Origin: Chryseobacterium takakiae
Lineage (GTDB): Bacteria > Bacteroidota > Bacteroidia > Flavobacteriales > Weeksellaceae
Assembly: GCF_900129385.1 (NCBI RefSeq)
Contig: NZ_FQVO01000003.1
Coordinates: 124,001 to 188,000, forward strand
Reading direction: 5' to 3'
Length of the DNA stretch: 64,000 nucleotides
The translations under genes and the position numbers were made by a program. The notes under the pieces are model-generated. The model saw only the letters and a list, made by a program, of their open reading frames with translations, was not told the origin of the DNA and searched no databases. Below, one piece after another: positions 14,161 to 23,449 of this stretch. Each line of letters opens with the position of its first letter. Within the stretch, counting starts at the first letter, position 1.

Positions 14161-16410
14161 TTATTCTCTGTTCTTTACCAATACCCAGCCATTGTAAGTA
14201 GTTTGCGTATTGTTTTTGTCATTTTCATTCCAGGTAATAGTGTACCAGTAGGTACCTGTGATTACTTTTTTACCGCCGGTTGTTCCGTCCCATTTATAAT
14301 TTCTGATTTTGTCAGCTTGATAAAGCTTATTTCCGTATCTGTCAAAGATGGTGAAAACAAGATTTTTCTTATATGCAAGCGAAGAATAATCAATTACATC
14401 GTTTACATTATCACCGTTAGGAGTGATGGCGTTAATAAGATTCGGAACCGTAATCTGTATCTGAATCGGTGTGCAGTCATAAGCATCTTTTACGTATACT
14501 TTTACTTCACCTCTCGCGAGTCCTGTGAATACATTAGAATTCTGCCAGTTTACACCGTCAAGGGAATATTGATAAGGACCTTTTCCTCCTTTCACGTTTA
14601 CGGTAATGGTATTGTTCATAATGTCGATCGTAGCAATAACGGGTTGAGGTGAAGGATTTACCCTTACCATCTGCTTGGTTATACATCTTCCCGTTTTTAG
14701 CTGTACCCAATACAAGCCTGGTGTAATATCCTGAATAGATGGTGTCGTGGCACCCGTGCTCCACAGGTAGGTATCAAATCCTGTTCCTGCATCCAATGTT
14801 GTTTTATCATCAATACAGATGGTTTGATCTTTCAGTATAGAAGAATAAACTGGAGGTAAAACTTTAAGTGTTATTTTAACAATCACAAAACAGCCGGCAA
14901 GATTGGTGATTCTTACATACACTGTAGACGATGTCGCAATATAATTGTTTGCCGGCACAATTTCATTGGTATCAGCAAGTGCATCAGTTTCGGTTTTATA
15001 ATATTTTTTTGTAATGCCTGATGCTGAAGTTACATTTGCCTGTGTAAGATCGAATGATGCTGTTGCAGGGGCATTTTCTATAAAACATGATTCTATCGTG
15101 GCATCATTTGATACAATCGGTGGGAAAAATGCCAGCGTAATTGGTGCTGAACCCACACATCCTAACGGTGTGGTTACTTTTACATATACCGTGCCCGCTG
15201 CAGAGACATAATTTGCAGGATTTGAAATTTCAAGACCGGCAGTAAGGTCTGCTAATGTTTTATAGTATTTTTTTGTGGAACCTGCGGGTTCATTTACATT
15301 TGCTGAAGTAAGGTTAAAGGTTGCTGTTCCGGCGTTATTGTTATTACATGCAGTAAGCGTGGCCGGAGTTGCTGTAAATGGTGATAAATTGAGCTGTATT
15401 TTACCATCCGGATTATCACAGAGTAATCCTGAATTATCTTTAACCAATACCGAAACAGTGGTATTGGCACTGAACTGGTAATTCGTAGGGTTTGTAATGG
15501 GTGTCCCTGATACACTGTATGAGAAAGTATAGTTTGAAGGATTGGCTACAAACTGATTCTGGTAACTCGTTAAGTTCACCGTTCCCTGTCCTGTATTCGG
15601 GTTTGGACAGAATGTGTCGGTTACTGTTGTCTGATTAAGGGCTACTTTATCAATATAAACCTTTACATTTTTAATAGAATGTCTTGACCTGTTTCCTCCG
15701 GTGGATGCTGAAAATCCGAAATAACCCACCGTCATTGCCGCTGCTGTCCCTGATGGAGCAAAGGACTGATTACATATTTGATTTCCATCAATGGTAATTT
15801 TTACGATCCAGTTGGCAGGAGCTGCCGGATCTACCTGTGCGGTTACTTCAACATGCTTATAGGTTGTTCCCTGAAAAGGCAGAGTAGTGTTCATATCCGG
15901 TGAGTGAAAAGAACTTCCCGGAATGTTAAAAAATTCAACATTATTATTGTCGGTAGTATTGGCAACCTGTCCGTAGGCAACGTGCACTTTGCTCATTACG
16001 GCCGTAGTGGTGTTGTTGTAGGTGTCGAATCCTACGATAAATCCTACCGCATTCTGCGATACACCAAGTCCCGAACCTAAAACGCTGGCCACCGGTGGGT
16101 TGGCAAGATACCAGAAAGCGATGCCGTCTCCATTGGCAGTCTGGTTGGAATCCATTCTGAAATCAAAGTCCACGCGCCATTTATCACAGTATTTAAGGTT
16201 AATTGGATCGTTTAAGCGGATTGATCCGGACTGGTTATTGGTATCGGGAGTCAGTTGTACAAAATCTGTATTGACCACAGTGGGGGCTACCATCGTCCAT
16301 CCTGTTGTATTCACGGGATTTCCTGTTAGCTGATAAGTTTGGGATAAAGCATATTTCGGAAAAAGAAGCAATGCATTTACCAATAAAAACAGGTAGATTT
16401 TTTTACTCAT
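14161..16410 (-). CDS. Secreted lectin-like protein with T9SS type B sorting domain (paralog A2)
   Basis: A 749-residue close paralog of the protein at 11790-14048, with the same order: signal peptide (1-24, ending ALSQ), L-type-lectin-like domain (about 25-255, with CDKWRVDFDFRM, DGIAFWYLANPP and GFDTYNN), two cysteine-bounded modules (CNNNNAGTATF, CFIENAPATASF), a WSTGATTPSI segment, an SprB-like repeat (GGKGPYQYSLDG) and the type B sorting domain (AITPNGDNVND to GWVLVKNRE). Both begin the mature protein with TYQLTGNPVNT, which points to a recent tandem duplication. It has its own promoter box (16438-16445) and terminator. Function beyond surface or secreted carbohydrate binding is not known. 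Confidence 0.88.
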   Translation of the reverse strand: MSKKIYLFLLVNALLLFPKYALSQTYQLTGNPVNTTGWTMVAPTVVNTDFVQLTPDTNNQSGSIRLNDPINLKYCDKWRVDFDFRMDSNQTANGDGIAFWYLANPPVASVLGSGLGVSQNAVGFIVGFDTYNNTTTAVMSKVHVAYGQVANTTDNNNVEFFNIPGSSFHSPDMNTTLPFQGTTYKHVEVTAQVDPAAPANWIVKITIDGNQICNQSFAPSGTAAAMTVGYFGFSASTGGNRSRHSIKNVKVYIDKVALNQTTVTDTFCPNPNTGQGTVNLTSYQNQFVANPSNYTFSYSVSGTPITNPTNYQFSANTTVSVLVKDNSGLLCDNPDGKIQLNLSPFTATPATLTACNNNNAGTATFNLTSANVNEPAGSTKKYYKTLADLTAGLEISNPANYVSAAGTVYVKVTTPLGCVGSAPITLAFFPPIVSNDATIESCFIENAPATASFDLTQANVTSASGITKKYYKTETDALADTNEIVPANNYIATSSTVYVRITNLAGCFVIVKITLKVLPPVYSSILKDQTICIDDKTTLDAGTGFDTYLWSTGATTPSIQDITPGLYWVQLKTGRCITKQMVRVNPSPQPVIATIDIMNNTITVNVKGGKGPYQYSLDGVNWQNSNVFTGLARGEVKVYVKDAYDCTPIQIQITVPNLINAITPNGDNVNDVIDYSSLAYKKNLVFTIFDRYGNKLYQADKIRNYKWDGTTGGKKVITGTYWYTITWNENDKNNTQTTYNGWVLVKNRE

Positions 16411-16437
16411 TTATTAGACACTTAGATTTAGACGTGT

Positions 16438-16445
16438 CAAAGATA
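16438..16445 (-). promoter_or_regulatory. -7 promoter box for lectin-like paralog A2
   Basis: TATCTTTG on the minus strand, 27 bases before ATG 16410, predicting a leader of about 20 bases. Confidence 0.5.
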
Positions 16446-16573
16446 TTAAATCCTAACCAATAAATATATAATTAATGTTAATTTTACTGAAAATAATGGT
16501 TATTTTATAATAAATGATAAGTTATGTCAGTAAATACTGAAAGGTTTTAACTTGTATTTAGTTTGAATATAAA

Positions 16574-17050
16574 TTAAAAAAGAGAATTCTTCTCCATGTT
16601 TTCAAAATAAGTGTCAATGGCTAAATCTGTTGATGCAGCAGCAGTTACAGCGAGTTTATCGCATAGTTCATTTTCAAAATGTCCGGCATGGCCTTTAATC
16701 CAGTGCAACTTTGGCCTATGCAGATTGTATAATACCACAAACCTTTGCCAAAGATCAGGATTTTTCACATTTTTCCAGCCTCTTTTGATCCATCCGGCAA
16801 GCCAGTTTTGATTGATGGCATCGGCAACATACTTGCTGTCAGTGTAAATATGGATATCGTTTTCGGGAGATTTTAGCTTTTCCAGAGCAGTAATCACGGC
16901 GAGAAGCTCCATCCTGTTATTGGTAGTTTTCCTGAAACCTTTTGAGAATGTTTTCTGGTAGTTTTTTTCGGGGACCCGCATGAGAATTCCATACCCGCCT
17001 TTTCCGGGATTTCCGCTGCATGCGCCGTCGGTGTATATTTCAATTCTCAT
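16574..17050 (-). CDS. rnhA: Ribonuclease HI
   Basis: A 158-residue RNase HI that cuts the RNA strand of RNA-DNA hybrids. All catalytic residues are present: D8 in IYTDGACSGNPG, E48 in NNRMELLA, D71 in YTDSKYV and D131 in NELCDKLA, with the catalytic histidine H121 in WIKGHAGH. The basic handle region (WIKRGWKNVKNPDLW) is also present, so this is the E. coli-like type. It lies 66 bases downstream of dnaB on the same strand, possibly co-transcribed, linking primer or R-loop removal with the replicative helicase. Confidence 0.97.
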   Translation of the reverse strand: MRIEIYTDGACSGNPGKGGYGILMRVPEKNYQKTFSKGFRKTTNNRMELLAVITALEKLKSPENDIHIYTDSKYVADAINQNWLAGWIKRGWKNVKNPDLWQRFVVLYNLHRPKLHWIKGHAGHFENELCDKLAVTAAASTDLAIDTYFENMEKNSLF

Positions 17051-17116
17051 ATCAGATTGAGGCTGAGGCTAAGATTTAGTTTAAAAAAATCAAGAATGAT
17101 CTAACCTTTAATTATT

Positions 17117-18709
17117 TTAAAAAGGGAAATCATCATCATCATCAAAATCATTCATCGAAGATCCCGATACCTGGGAATTGTTCGGAAGATCAAAGGCTGC
17201 TCCGGGCTGGATGGTTGTTTTAATTTTATCAAAACCACTGGTCTCGCTAGGTCCAAAATTAGATGGATATCCGCCACCCATTCCTCCGTCGAAAGCGGCT
17301 TCAATATCCCCGAATTTTGCAAAATGTTTCAGGAAGGATAAACGAACATCTGCCGTTGCACCGTTTCTGTGTTTTGCAATAATAAGCTCAGCCTGATTTT
17401 CCGTTGAGGTTTCCTGGCCTTCTTCATCATTATCCCAAACCGTAATCTTGTAATATTCCGGCCTGAAGATAAAGGATACAATATCTGCATCCTGCTCAAT
17501 TGCTCCGGATTCCCTAAGGTCGGAAAGCTGAGGTCTTTTTCCGGGACGTGTTTCCACACTACGTGAAAGCTGTGAAAGGGCAATCACAGGAACGTTGAGT
17601 TCTTTTGCTATGGCTTTTAGTGATCTTGAAATCATGGAAATTTCCTGCTCCCGGTTTCCGGTTCCTTTTCCACCGCCACCGGCTGTCATCAGCTGAAGAT
17701 AATCGACCATGATGAGTCTTACACCATGCTGCATTACAAGTCTTCGGCATTTTGCTCGGAAATCGAAGATAGAAAGGGAAGGGGTTTCATCAATATACAA
17801 AGGTGCATTTTCCAATTCTGATACGTTGGAAAAAAGCCTCTGCCATTCTTCATCGTCCAGCGTTCCTTTTCTTAATTTTTCAGATGAAATTCTTGTTTCG
17901 GAGGCAATCATTCTGGTGATAAGCTGTACGGAAGCCATCTCCAGGGAAAACAATGCCATTGGAATTTTGTGTCCTACGGCGATATTTCTTGCCATGGAAA
18001 GTAGAAATGCCGTTTTTCCCATCGCGGGACGTGCCGCAATAATGATAAGGTCGGAATTCTGCCATCCTCCGGTTTCTTTATCCACATCACGGAATCCTGA
18101 AGGAACTCCGGAAAGTCCTTCTTTGTCTTTTAAAGATTTGATGGTATCAATAGCCTGCTTTACCAATGAATTGGCAGTGTCGAATCCTTTCTTAATGGTT
18201 CCGTTGGTGATTTCGAAAAATGACTGTTCGGCTTTATCCAGCAATTCAAAAACATCGGTTGATTCTTTATAGGCGGCGTCAATAACGTTGGCCGATACAT
18301 TAATTAAGCTTCGTAAAATATATTTTTCGAGAATAACACGAACGTGGTATTCAATGTGAGCCGATGAGCTAACGCCCATGGTAAGGTCAATGATATAGCT
18401 GTCTCCTCCGGCGAGATTCAGTCTGCCATCTTTCTTCAGATCCTGGATGATGGTCATTAAGTCAACCGGCTGGTTTCCTTCATACAGTTTTAAAATGGTA
18501 GAAAAAATTACCTGATGTCTCGGATCATAAAAAACTTCGGGGGTCAGTAAGTCAATAGAATGGTCCAGACCCTTTTTGTCAATTAAAAAGGTTCCGATCA
18601 CCAGCCTTTCGAAATCCAGAGCGTTTGGCGGCATTTTTCCGTCAGCAATGGAGAGTTCTTTTGCAAAGTTTCCGTTCGTCAATGAAGATAATGTTTCTTT
18701 CTGCGCCAT
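17117..18709 (-). CDS. dnaB: Replicative DNA helicase DnaB
   Basis: A 530-residue hexameric replication-fork helicase. The N-terminal helical domain spans about 27-180 (starting PPNALDFERLVIGTFL), then a linker and the RecA-like ATPase: Walker A ARPAMGKT at 226-233, Walker B VDYLQL at 335-340, and RESGAIEQDADIV as motif H4/arginine-finger region. Residues after about 460 form a low-complexity tail that ends NDFDDDDDFPF. This tip looks like the acidic tip of single-stranded DNA-binding protein (consensus near DDDIPF) and is unusual for a helicase. A TATCTTTG box ends eight bases before ATG 18709, so the mRNA is nearly leaderless. rnhA follows. Confidence 0.97.
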   Translation of the reverse strand: MAQKETLSSLTNGNFAKELSIADGKMPPNALDFERLVIGTFLIDKKGLDHSIDLLTPEVFYDPRHQVIFSTILKLYEGNQPVDLMTIIQDLKKDGRLNLAGGDSYIIDLTMGVSSSAHIEYHVRVILEKYILRSLINVSANVIDAAYKESTDVFELLDKAEQSFFEITNGTIKKGFDTANSLVKQAIDTIKSLKDKEGLSGVPSGFRDVDKETGGWQNSDLIIIAARPAMGKTAFLLSMARNIAVGHKIPMALFSLEMASVQLITRMIASETRISSEKLRKGTLDDEEWQRLFSNVSELENAPLYIDETPSLSIFDFRAKCRRLVMQHGVRLIMVDYLQLMTAGGGGKGTGNREQEISMISRSLKAIAKELNVPVIALSQLSRSVETRPGKRPQLSDLRESGAIEQDADIVSFIFRPEYYKITVWDNDEEGQETSTENQAELIIAKHRNGATADVRLSFLKHFAKFGDIEAAFDGGMGGGYPSNFGPSETSGFDKIKTTIQPGAAFDLPNNSQVSGSSMNDFDDDDDFPF

Positions 18710-18716
18710 AGTTCTG

Positions 18717-18724
18717 CAAAGATA
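18717..18724 (-). promoter_or_regulatory. -7 promoter box for dnaB
   Basis: TATCTTTG on the minus strand, ending eight bases upstream of ATG 18709. The predicted leader is 0-3 bases. Confidence 0.55.
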
Positions 18725-18820
18725 GTTTTTTTGAAAAGCAATTAAAAAATAGTATTCAACAATTTATGAACACAACATTGTTAAAATATAATGATAATGA
18801 GGTTTTGTGTTGATGTGCAT

Positions 18821-18850
18821 AAAAAAATCACCCCTTAACAGAGGTGATTT
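18821..18850 (-). terminator. Terminator of the 796-residue T9SS gene
   Basis: AAATCACC (18825-18832) pairs with GGTGATTT (18843-18850). On the minus strand the stem is followed by a run of seven T. It lies 26 bases after the stop codon of the gene at 18876. Confidence 0.8.
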
Positions 18851-18875
18851 AAATATGTGATTATTAAATGATTAA

Positions 18876-21266
18876 TTAATCGATGTTTTTTACCAATACC
18901 CAGCCGCTGTATTTGGTTTCGGTATTGTTTTTATCATTTTCAGTCCATGTTATGGTGTACCAGTACGTACCGGTTACAATTTTCTTACCGTTGGAAGTTC
19001 CGTCCCATGTATAGTTTCTGATTTTATCGGCACGGTAGAGCATGTTTCCGTATCTGTCATACACGGTGAAAACTACATTTTTCTTATAAGACAATGCTGA
19101 ATAGTCTATATAATCATTTTTGTTGTCTCCATTCGGTGTAATGGCATTAATCAGATTAGGAACCGTTACCTGAACACTGATCGGATTACAATCGTAAGAA
19201 TCTTTTACGTATACTTTGTTCTCTCCTCTCGGTAGCCCGGTGAATACGTTTGAGTCCTGCCATTTTACGCCATCAAGTGAGTATTGATAAGGACCTTTTC
19301 CTCCGTTTACTGTTACGGTAAATGAATCATTTGTAATTTCTATATTGGTAATAACCGGCTGTACGGAAGCGCTTACTTTTACAGGTTGTAATGTCCAGCA
19401 TTTTCCTGTTTTTAATTTAACCCAGTAAATACCTGCGGACACATCGGAAATGGATTGTGTGGTAGCACCTGTGCTCCATTCATAGGCATCAAAGCCAGGG
19501 CCTGCATCTAACGTGGTTTTATCCTCTATACAGATGATCTTATCTTTAAGAACGGTAGATGTTACCGGAGGTAAAACTTTCAGATTGATTTTTGCAATAG
19601 CGTAGCAATTCGTGTCATTGATTACTCTTACATATACAACGCTTGTTGTTGCAATATAAGCTGCAGGGTTTAATATTTCATTTGTTCCTGCTATAGCATC
19701 CGATTCTGTTTTAAAATATTTTTTGGAAGTTCCTGTCTGAGATGTTACTACTGCTTGTGTTAAATCAAACGAAGCTGTTGTCACATTTGTGGCTATATAA
19801 CATTCTTCAATAGAGGCATCATTCACTACAACAACAGGATTGAATTGTAAAGCAATCTGATTATATCCTGTACATCCCTGTGGCGTTCTTACTCTTACAT
19901 ATACTGTTTTTGGAGCAACAGAGGTGTATGCCGAAGGGGTTGTTATTTCATTGGTTCCTGCATTGAGGTCTGCAAGAGTAGGATAGTATTTTTTGGTTAC
20001 ATTCGTTGAAGTAGGATAAGAATTTGCAGTTGTCAAATTAAAAACTCCGGTTCCTGCATTATTGTTATTACAAGCTTTTACCGTAGTAGGAACTACGTCA
20101 AGAGCAGGTAAGAATTGCAGTGTTATCTGGGCAGTTCCCACACATCCTTCTGAAGTGGTAACTTTTACGAATACTGTTTTCGGAGCAGCAGACGAATAGG
20201 CAGAAGCGTTAGTAATTTCATTGGTTCCTGCATTCAGATCGGCCATGGTAGGATAATACTTTTTAGTAACATTGGTAGGGCCGTAGACAGGAGCAGAATT
20301 TAAATCAAAGTACCCGATGCCGGTATTATCAAAATTACATGAAGAAATCGTTGCATCCTGTACTACAATATTACCTGACCTGAATTTGAATTTACCAACC
20401 TGGAAACATCCGTTTATAGGATTGTTCGGGTTTGCCGGATCGGTATATTTTAATCTGTAATAATAAATTGTCGTTGCATTCACCATAATAGGTGTTGTAA
20501 TTGGTGCATTTCCTGTGATGGCATCATTACTTGTTAAATGGTAAGATACCGTAAAGTTCGGGTTACCGTTGATGATCCCTGTTGATAGTGTACTGAAATC
20601 AAACATCGTAGGCAGAGCACACTTTAAAATTTCATTCGGATCGGCAGGATTTGCAGCCGGCGAACCTGGTGCAATGAACGGATTCGGTGTTAATGCAGGG
20701 TCTGTAAATGCAGAAGTAAGGGTGGCCGTTCCTCCCCAGGTTAAAGAAAATCCTAAAGAATTATGACTGAAGTTATCTACCAATAAAACATAAGTTTGTC
20801 CGGCAGTTACATTCATCGGTGGATTATAGCCTGCATTCGGTGCATTTGGCGGGTTGGCCGATAATCCGGTTGGATTTGGCCAGGTTCCCGTCATTCCTGC
20901 ATAATTACAGGTAACGGGCGTTCCTAAGTTTCCGCATGTAGGGCTTGGTCCCCATACTGCCCAGTCGTAATCGGCTGAGTTTCCCGGTGCGGTAGCAGGA
21001 AGGGTTAAATCCACATTAGGTGTTATTTCGAAAGTGAGTGTGCCCGAAGTTGCTACTGTGAAGCTGTACCATACAGAGTAGTGTTCTCCACCTTTTAGGC
21101 AAAGCCAGTCCGGGGCTGGGTTGGGGATATCAGTAACTGTTCCGGGGCCCGTAGGATCATAGGAAATATTTGAATTTCCACATACAGGAATAGCAGTAAT
21201 ACAATCCGACTGTGAAAAAAATAATTGTGAGAAAAATAAAACAATCAGCAATAGTACTTTCTTCAT
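18876..21266 (-). CDS. Secreted protein with T9SS type B sorting domain (paralog B1, three modules)
   Basis: A 796-residue protein. The signal peptide is 1-19 (FFSQ). The N-terminal domain (about 20-195) is not lectin-like: it opens SDCITAIPVCGNSNISYDP, contains EHYSVWYSFTVATSGTLTFEI and DYDWAVWGP, and ends near YVLLVDNFSHNSLGFSLTWGG. This resembles the beta-sandwich domains of adhesin-like Bacteroidota proteins. Three cysteine-bounded modules follow, two of them nearly identical around KKYYPT-ADLNAGTNEIT. Then come the WSTGATTQSI segment, the SprB-like repeat (GGKGPYQYSLDG) and the type B sorting domain (AITPNGDNKND to GWVLVKNID). It is exported by the T9SS; a ligand or enzyme activity is not visible. 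The C-terminal half is shared with the other three paralogs in this region. Confidence 0.86.
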   Translation of the reverse strand: MKKVLLLIVLFFSQLFFSQSDCITAIPVCGNSNISYDPTGPGTVTDIPNPAPDWLCLKGGEHYSVWYSFTVATSGTLTFEITPNVDLTLPATAPGNSADYDWAVWGPSPTCGNLGTPVTCNYAGMTGTWPNPTGLSANPPNAPNAGYNPPMNVTAGQTYVLLVDNFSHNSLGFSLTWGGTATLTSAFTDPALTPNPFIAPGSPAANPADPNEILKCALPTMFDFSTLSTGIINGNPNFTVSYHLTSNDAITGNAPITTPIMVNATTIYYYRLKYTDPANPNNPINGCFQVGKFKFRSGNIVVQDATISSCNFDNTGIGYFDLNSAPVYGPTNVTKKYYPTMADLNAGTNEITNASAYSSAAPKTVFVKVTTSEGCVGTAQITLQFLPALDVVPTTVKACNNNNAGTGVFNLTTANSYPTSTNVTKKYYPTLADLNAGTNEITTPSAYTSVAPKTVYVRVRTPQGCTGYNQIALQFNPVVVVNDASIEECYIATNVTTASFDLTQAVVTSQTGTSKKYFKTESDAIAGTNEILNPAAYIATTSVVYVRVINDTNCYAIAKINLKVLPPVTSTVLKDKIICIEDKTTLDAGPGFDAYEWSTGATTQSISDVSAGIYWVKLKTGKCWTLQPVKVSASVQPVITNIEITNDSFTVTVNGGKGPYQYSLDGVKWQDSNVFTGLPRGENKVYVKDSYDCNPISVQVTVPNLINAITPNGDNKNDYIDYSALSYKKNVVFTVYDRYGNMLYRADKIRNYTWDGTSNGKKIVTGTYWYTITWTENDKNNTETKYSGWVLVKNID

Positions 21267-21304
21267 TAGAAATTGATTTTATAATTTATAATTTATTACA
21301 TGTG

Positions 21305-21333
21305 AAAAAAACCGCTTAAGAAAGCGGTTTTTC
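21305..21333 (-). terminator. Terminator of the 689-residue T9SS gene
   Basis: AAAACCGCTT (21308-21317) and AAGCGGTTTT (21322-21331) form a perfect ten-base-pair stem with A/T runs on both sides. It lies 17 bases after the stop codon of the gene at 21350. Confidence 0.85.
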
Positions 21334-21349
21334 TTTATTATTTATTACT

Positions 21350-23419
21350 TTATTCTCTATTTTTCACCATTACCCATCCGGAGAATTTGAATGGTGTATT
21401 CTTCTTGTCATTTTCATTCCATGTTACGGTGTACCAATAAGTTCCGGTAGGTACTTTCTTGCCACCTGTGGTTCCGTCCCATTTATATCCGTTGAATTTA
21501 TCGGCCTGGCCTACTTTTACGCCGTATCTGTCAAAAATACTTAGTATCAGATTTTGCTTGCTTGCCAATGCAGAATAATCAATTACATCATTCACGCCGT
21601 CTCCGTTAGGAGTAATAACATTTACAAGATTCGGGACCACTACAGTGATTACAATAGGATCACAGTCATACCCGTCTTTTACATATACTGAATTATCTCC
21701 TCTTGGAATATTTGTAAAAATGTTAGAATCCTGCCAGTTGATTCCGTCAAGAGAATATTTGTAAGGTGCGGTTCCACCTACAACATTCACGGTTACGCTA
21801 TTATTGGCAATATCAATACCGGAGATGACAGGTTGGTCAGAAGGATATACTTTTACGGTTTGTCTTGTAACACAATCTCCTGTTTTCAGTTCTACCCAAT
21901 AAGTACCTACGGTTACATTATTGATGGTCTGTGTGGTAGCACCCGTGCTCCATTTGTATCCTGTAAATCCTGGGCCTGCATCCAGTGTTGTTGTATCTTC
22001 TATACAAATAATCTTATCATCCAGCGTATTTGAATATACCGGTGGCAGAACAACAAGGTTTACTTTAGCAACTCCATAACATCCGTTTCCATCCGTTACT
22101 TTTATAAATACCACGCCGTTTGGAGAGATATAGGTACCCGGATTGGCAATCTGGTTGGTTCCTGCTACCGCATCAGCCATAGATGGATAATACGTTTTGA
22201 TTCCTGTTTGTGTAGTAACCGGTGCTACGGTAAGATCGAATGAAGCTGTAGCCGGATTTGTTTCGATGAAACAGGATCTAAGCGTTGCTTCTGTTACCGT
22301 TACTACCGGGAAGAAAGCTAATGTAATTATTGCAGTTGCCTTACAGCCAAATGGTGAAGTCAGCAATACATAAACGTTACCGCCAGCAGAAACATATTGA
22401 TAAGGATTGGTAATTTCGTTGGTTCCTGCATTAAGATCAGCCAATGTCGGATAATATTTTCGGGTCACGGTAGGATCAGCATTAACGTTCGCTGTTGTAA
22501 GATCAAAAACAGCAGTACCTTGATTATTATTGTTGCACTTTGTTAATGTTACATTGGTTCCGGTTATCGCTTTTTGTATAAATTTAAATTTACCGGGAAT
22601 TCTACATCTGTTGATTGCGGTAGCCGGAGCGCCAGGCTCCGTATAGGTAATTGCATAATAATAAGTATCTGTTGTATTTACCGTAATAGGTGCTATAATC
22701 GGATTATTTCCTGAGATTGCATCATTTTGAGTATAATAATACGATACGTTAAAGTTAGGATTGTTGTTCACGATACCAGCAGTAAGGGTTGTAAAATCAA
22801 ATACAGCAGGATTTGAACATACAATAACTTCTCTTGGAGAGTTCGGTGTAGGTCCAGGGGTTCCAGGTTCTATGAAAGGATGCGGCTGAAATGCGCTGTT
22901 AAATGGTGAAACCAGCGTAGCAGTCCCTCCCCAGGACAATACGAAACCGTTTGCACTTGATGAGAAGTTGTCTACAATCAGATAATAGGTTTGTCCGGCT
23001 ACTACGTTCATAACAGAACAAAAAGGAGAGCCTCCTGCTCCTGCCGTCGTATTGGTTGCCGTTGTATTAAGTCCCGTAGGTCCGTCTGCTGCGGAATAAT
23101 TACATCTGATAGGTCCTCCTAAATTTCCACAAGTAACATTGGGCCCATATACAGCCCAGTCATAATCGTCAGTAAAATTATTTGGATCAATAACAAAAGT
23201 TAATGTCCCGGAAGTAGCAATGGTAAACGTGTACCAAATGGAGAAGTGTTCGGTACCTAAACATCCGCCAAGTGTTTCCATGACGTTTCCAGGTCCCGTT
23301 GGTGTAAAAGATATCGGAGTGTTTCCGCAAACCTGTACGTTTCCGCCGCAATCTGAACTGGATTGTGCGAAAATGGTCTGGGAAATTAAAATTAAAAAAA
23401 TATATAGAGCTTTTTTCAT
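21350..23419 (-). CDS. Secreted protein with T9SS type B sorting domain (paralog B2)
   Basis: A 689-residue relative of the gene at 18876. Signal peptide 1-19 (IFAQ); N-terminal domain about 20-175 with SSDCGGNVQVCGNTPISFTPTG, EHFSIWYTFTIATSGTLTF and DYDWAVYGP, the same fold as in paralog B1. Two modules follow (CNNNNQGTAVFDLTT and CFIETNPATASFDLT), then WSTGATTQTI, the SprB-like repeat (GGTAPYKYSLDG) and the type B sorting domain (VITPNGDGVND, FDRYG, YKWDGTTGGKKVPTGTYWY, SGWVMVKNRE). It lies 30 bases downstream of the TPR-like exported protein gene and may be co-transcribed with it. No substrate can be assigned. Confidence 0.86.
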   Translation of the reverse strand: MKKALYIFLILISQTIFAQSSSDCGGNVQVCGNTPISFTPTGPGNVMETLGGCLGTEHFSIWYTFTIATSGTLTFVIDPNNFTDDYDWAVYGPNVTCGNLGGPIRCNYSAADGPTGLNTTATNTTAGAGGSPFCSVMNVVAGQTYYLIVDNFSSSANGFVLSWGGTATLVSPFNSAFQPHPFIEPGTPGPTPNSPREVIVCSNPAVFDFTTLTAGIVNNNPNFNVSYYYTQNDAISGNNPIIAPITVNTTDTYYYAITYTEPGAPATAINRCRIPGKFKFIQKAITGTNVTLTKCNNNNQGTAVFDLTTANVNADPTVTRKYYPTLADLNAGTNEITNPYQYVSAGGNVYVLLTSPFGCKATAIITLAFFPVVTVTEATLRSCFIETNPATASFDLTVAPVTTQTGIKTYYPSMADAVAGTNQIANPGTYISPNGVVFIKVTDGNGCYGVAKVNLVVLPPVYSNTLDDKIICIEDTTTLDAGPGFTGYKWSTGATTQTINNVTVGTYWVELKTGDCVTRQTVKVYPSDQPVISGIDIANNSVTVNVVGGTAPYKYSLDGINWQDSNIFTNIPRGDNSVYVKDGYDCDPIVITVVVPNLVNVITPNGDGVNDVIDYSALASKQNLILSIFDRYGVKVGQADKFNGYKWDGTTGGKKVPTGTYWYTVTWNENDKKNTPFKFSGWVMVKNRE

Positions 23420-23449
23420 TTTAGTCGTTTTAAAGTTTGCAATGCAAGA

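Noticed and set aside
18876..23419. CRISPR-like or tandem DNA repeats in the T9SS genes
   Set aside because: The repeats are protein modules of about 80 residues with diverged DNA, not short direct repeats with spacers.
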